Under the pieces are notes generated by a model. The model was not told the DNA's origin and ran no database searches. It worked only from the letters and a program-made list of their open reading frames with translations. From Actinomycetes bacterium (GTDB lineage Bacteria; Actinomycetota; Acidimicrobiia; Acidimicrobiales; Aldehydirespiratoraceae), in assembly GCA_024276495.1 (NCBI GenBank), contig JAJRXC010000077.1, positions 1 through 64,000 of the forward strand: DNA of 64,000 nucleotides, written 5' to 3'. Position numbers and translations under genes: made by a program. Below, in pieces: positions 62,672 through 64,000 of the stretch (positions within the stretch are counted from its first letter, which is position 1; the number at the start of each line of letters is the position of its first letter).

Positions 62672-64000
62672 TCACCGCCCGTCGGCCGCCGCCACCAGCT
62701 CGTCGAGGGCGACGGGGATCGCGTCGGCGATCGTCCACGGGTCCGGGACCAGGGTCGGACACGACATCAAGCCGAAATGGAGCTCGTCCGCGCTCGAGAC
62801 GACGGTGAGGTTCACGCCGGATCCATAGAGCAGGGGCCCCATCGGGTACATCGCGTCGACACGGGCACCGGCCAAGAAGAGGTCGAACGGCGGTCCGACG
62901 ACGTTCGAGATGATCAGGTTGAACACGGGAGGCGTGCGCTCGTCGAGTCCGGCCGCGCTCCATGTGCGGGCCGCCAACGCGATCGCGGCCGGGGGAAGGG
63001 TGTCGGTCCAGTTGATCTCGTGGCGGGCCGTGAGCTCTTCGCGGACGGCCTTCCCCTGGACGCTGCTGGCACGGATGGCCCGGAGCCGCTCAGCCGGATC
63101 CTCGACGTCGGTCGCCAACGAGCAGAACAACGCCGCGACCTTCGTTCCGATCTCCGAGTCGTCGGGATCGGCGCGGAGGGAGACGGGGACCTGGGCGATC
63201 AGCGGCTTGTCGGGGAGGGCGTCCGATGCGAGGAGGTAGTGACGAAGCGCCCCCGCGCTGATCGCCATGACGACATCGTTCAGCTTCACCCCGAACGCGT
63301 CCTTGACGGCTTTGGCATCGGCGAGAGAGACGACCGCGGAGCTGAACCGTCGATCCGGGGTCAGGCGGCCGTTGAGAGAGGTCCGGGGGGCCTGCAACGG
63401 CTGGGCGGGTGGGTTCTCGCCGAGGGCGTGGCGCCCCATCGTGATGCCCTGGCGAAGGAGCTGGCGGGAGAACCGGCCCACCCGCAGCGGCCACGTCACG
63501 GAGTGCACGGCGGCCATCCCCACCCGCTCGATGAGCGCGGGAACGGCTTCGGGTTCGTAGGGAGGAGGTTCGGGGTCCGGGTCCGGCTCCGCCTCGGTGT
63601 CGTACAGCAGCGTGATCATCTCGGTCCCGGAGCTCCCGTCGATGATCGAATGGTGGATCTTGGCCAGCAGCGCCTGGCGGCCGTCGTCGAGTCCCTCGAT
63701 GAGCCACATCTCCCACAGTGGGCGGGTGCGGTCGATCTTGTAGCCGACCAGACGGCCGACGAGGTCGCCGAGCGCCCGCTGGTCCCCCGGTCCGGGGACG
63801 GCCACGCGGTGCACGTGGTTCGCGATGTCGAAGTCGGGATCGTCGACCCAGATCGGCCGTTCGAGGCGAAGCCGGAACGGGCCCTCCACCAGCTTCCAGC
63901 GAAACTGGGGCGCATGGTGGATCCGGCGGCGGAGCTGATCGACCACCGCATCGAACGAGAAGCGGTCACTCGTGCTCGGATCGAGCATGATCAGCGCCGA
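62672..64000 (-). CDS. Wax ester synthase/diacylglycerol acyltransferase (WS/DGAT), N-terminus outside window
   Basis: The frame runs off the window end with codons in phase past the ATG at 63988 (SALIMLDPSTSDRFSFD), so the N-terminus lies outside. The catalytic HHSIIDGSSG (HHxxxDG) is present, with LNDVVMAISAGALRHYL and NLIISNVVGPPFDLFLAG. It esterifies diacylglycerol or alcohols with acyl-CoA to make storage lipid, as in many actinobacteria. Confidence 0.92.
   Translation of the reverse strand, partial: SALIMLDPSTSDRFSFDAVVDQLRRRIHHAPQFRWKLVEGPFRLRLERPIWVDDPDFDIANHVHRVAVPGPGDQRALGDLVGRLVGYKIDRTRPLWEMWLIEGLDDGRQALLAKIHHSIIDGSSGTEMITLLYDTEAEPDPDPEPPPYEPEAVPALIERVGMAAVHSVTWPLRVGRFSRQLLRQGITMGRHALGENPPAQPLQAPRTSLNGRLTPDRRFSSAVVSLADAKAVKDAFGVKLNDVVMAISAGALRHYLLASDALPDKPLIAQVPVSLRADPDDSEIGTKVAALFCSLATDVEDPAERLRAIRASSVQGKAVREELTARHEINWTDTLPPAAIALAARTWSAAGLDERTPPVFNLIISNVVGPPFDLFLAGARVDAMYPMGPLLYGSGVNLTVVSSADELHFGLMSCPTLVPDPWTIADAIPVALDELVAAADGR

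Noticed and set aside
1-64000. CRISPR arrays, tRNA/rRNA genes, insertion sequences and prophage
   Set aside because: No repeat-spacer pattern, cloverleaf-like tail, transposase or phage gene was seen by reading; a dedicated scan could still find a tRNA.

Overview
The window is gene-dense, high-GC DNA from an actinobacterium. I infer the class Acidimicrobiia (Ilumatobacter/Iamia-like). The reasons are two F420-dependent luciferase-like oxidoreductases, a CaiB/BaiF CoA-transferase, a WS/DGAT acyltransferase, an actinobacterial-type SufB/SufD/Rieske/SufC set, DUF1800/DUF1501 secreted proteins and an inositol cluster with a Cgl0159-type aldolase. Many genes are translationally coupled (ATGA, GTGA or TGATG overlaps). 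I found no rRNA, tRNA, CRISPR array, insertion sequence or phage gene. No gap between genes exceeds about 130 bases.

Layout. 1-6 kb: end of a P450, an APH-type kinase and F420 oxidoreductase pair, a Baeyer-Villiger-type monooxygenase with a membrane protein, then an acyltransferase with a dodecin-like tail overlapping a stand-alone dodecin. 6-9.6 kb: an ECF sigma factor coupled to a large membrane-anchored protein, and a CoA-transferase. 9.7-12.3 kb: cystathionine beta-synthase and a gamma-synthase/lyase. 12.4-17.7 kb: DUF1800/DUF1501 pair, F420 oxidoreductase, FetAB-like ABC transporter. 17.7-27.3 kb: amidase, class I fumarase, small proteins, CapA-like protein, a GGDEF/EAL protein and MutY.

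27.3-29.3 kb holds the most striking item. A UGSC-family selenoprotein gene is read through an in-frame TGA, has a perfect hairpin just downstream of the TGA, and is coupled to a thioredoxin-domain partner. 29.4-35.2 kb: MBL hydrolase, flavin reductase, gamma-carbonic anhydrase-like protein, LMW phosphatase, a second DUF1501 protein, sufB and a Nudix hydrolase.

35.2-56.7 kb is a catabolic region built around a LacI-family regulator. The minus-strand operon contains LacI, a PhyH dioxygenase, a trypsin-like lipoprotein, two D-2-hydroxyacid dehydrogenases, an HpcH aldolase, an amidohydrolase and an SDR. The divergent plus-strand operon is for inositol: iolE, a sugar ABC transporter, iolC, a Cgl0159-type aldolase, iolB, Gfo/Idh, iolD, SDR, Gfo/Idh, iolG and an epimerase-like protein. 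A perfect 12-bp LacI-type palindrome lies between them, just downstream of a TTGACA-type promoter. 56.7-64 kb: ROK kinase, a Cys-containing small protein, sufD-Rieske-sufC-pterin dehydratase, membrane and Cys-rich proteins, and the end of a WS/DGAT acyltransferase. sufB lies 25 kb from sufD/sufC, but both loci carry a similar 19-bp motif upstream.
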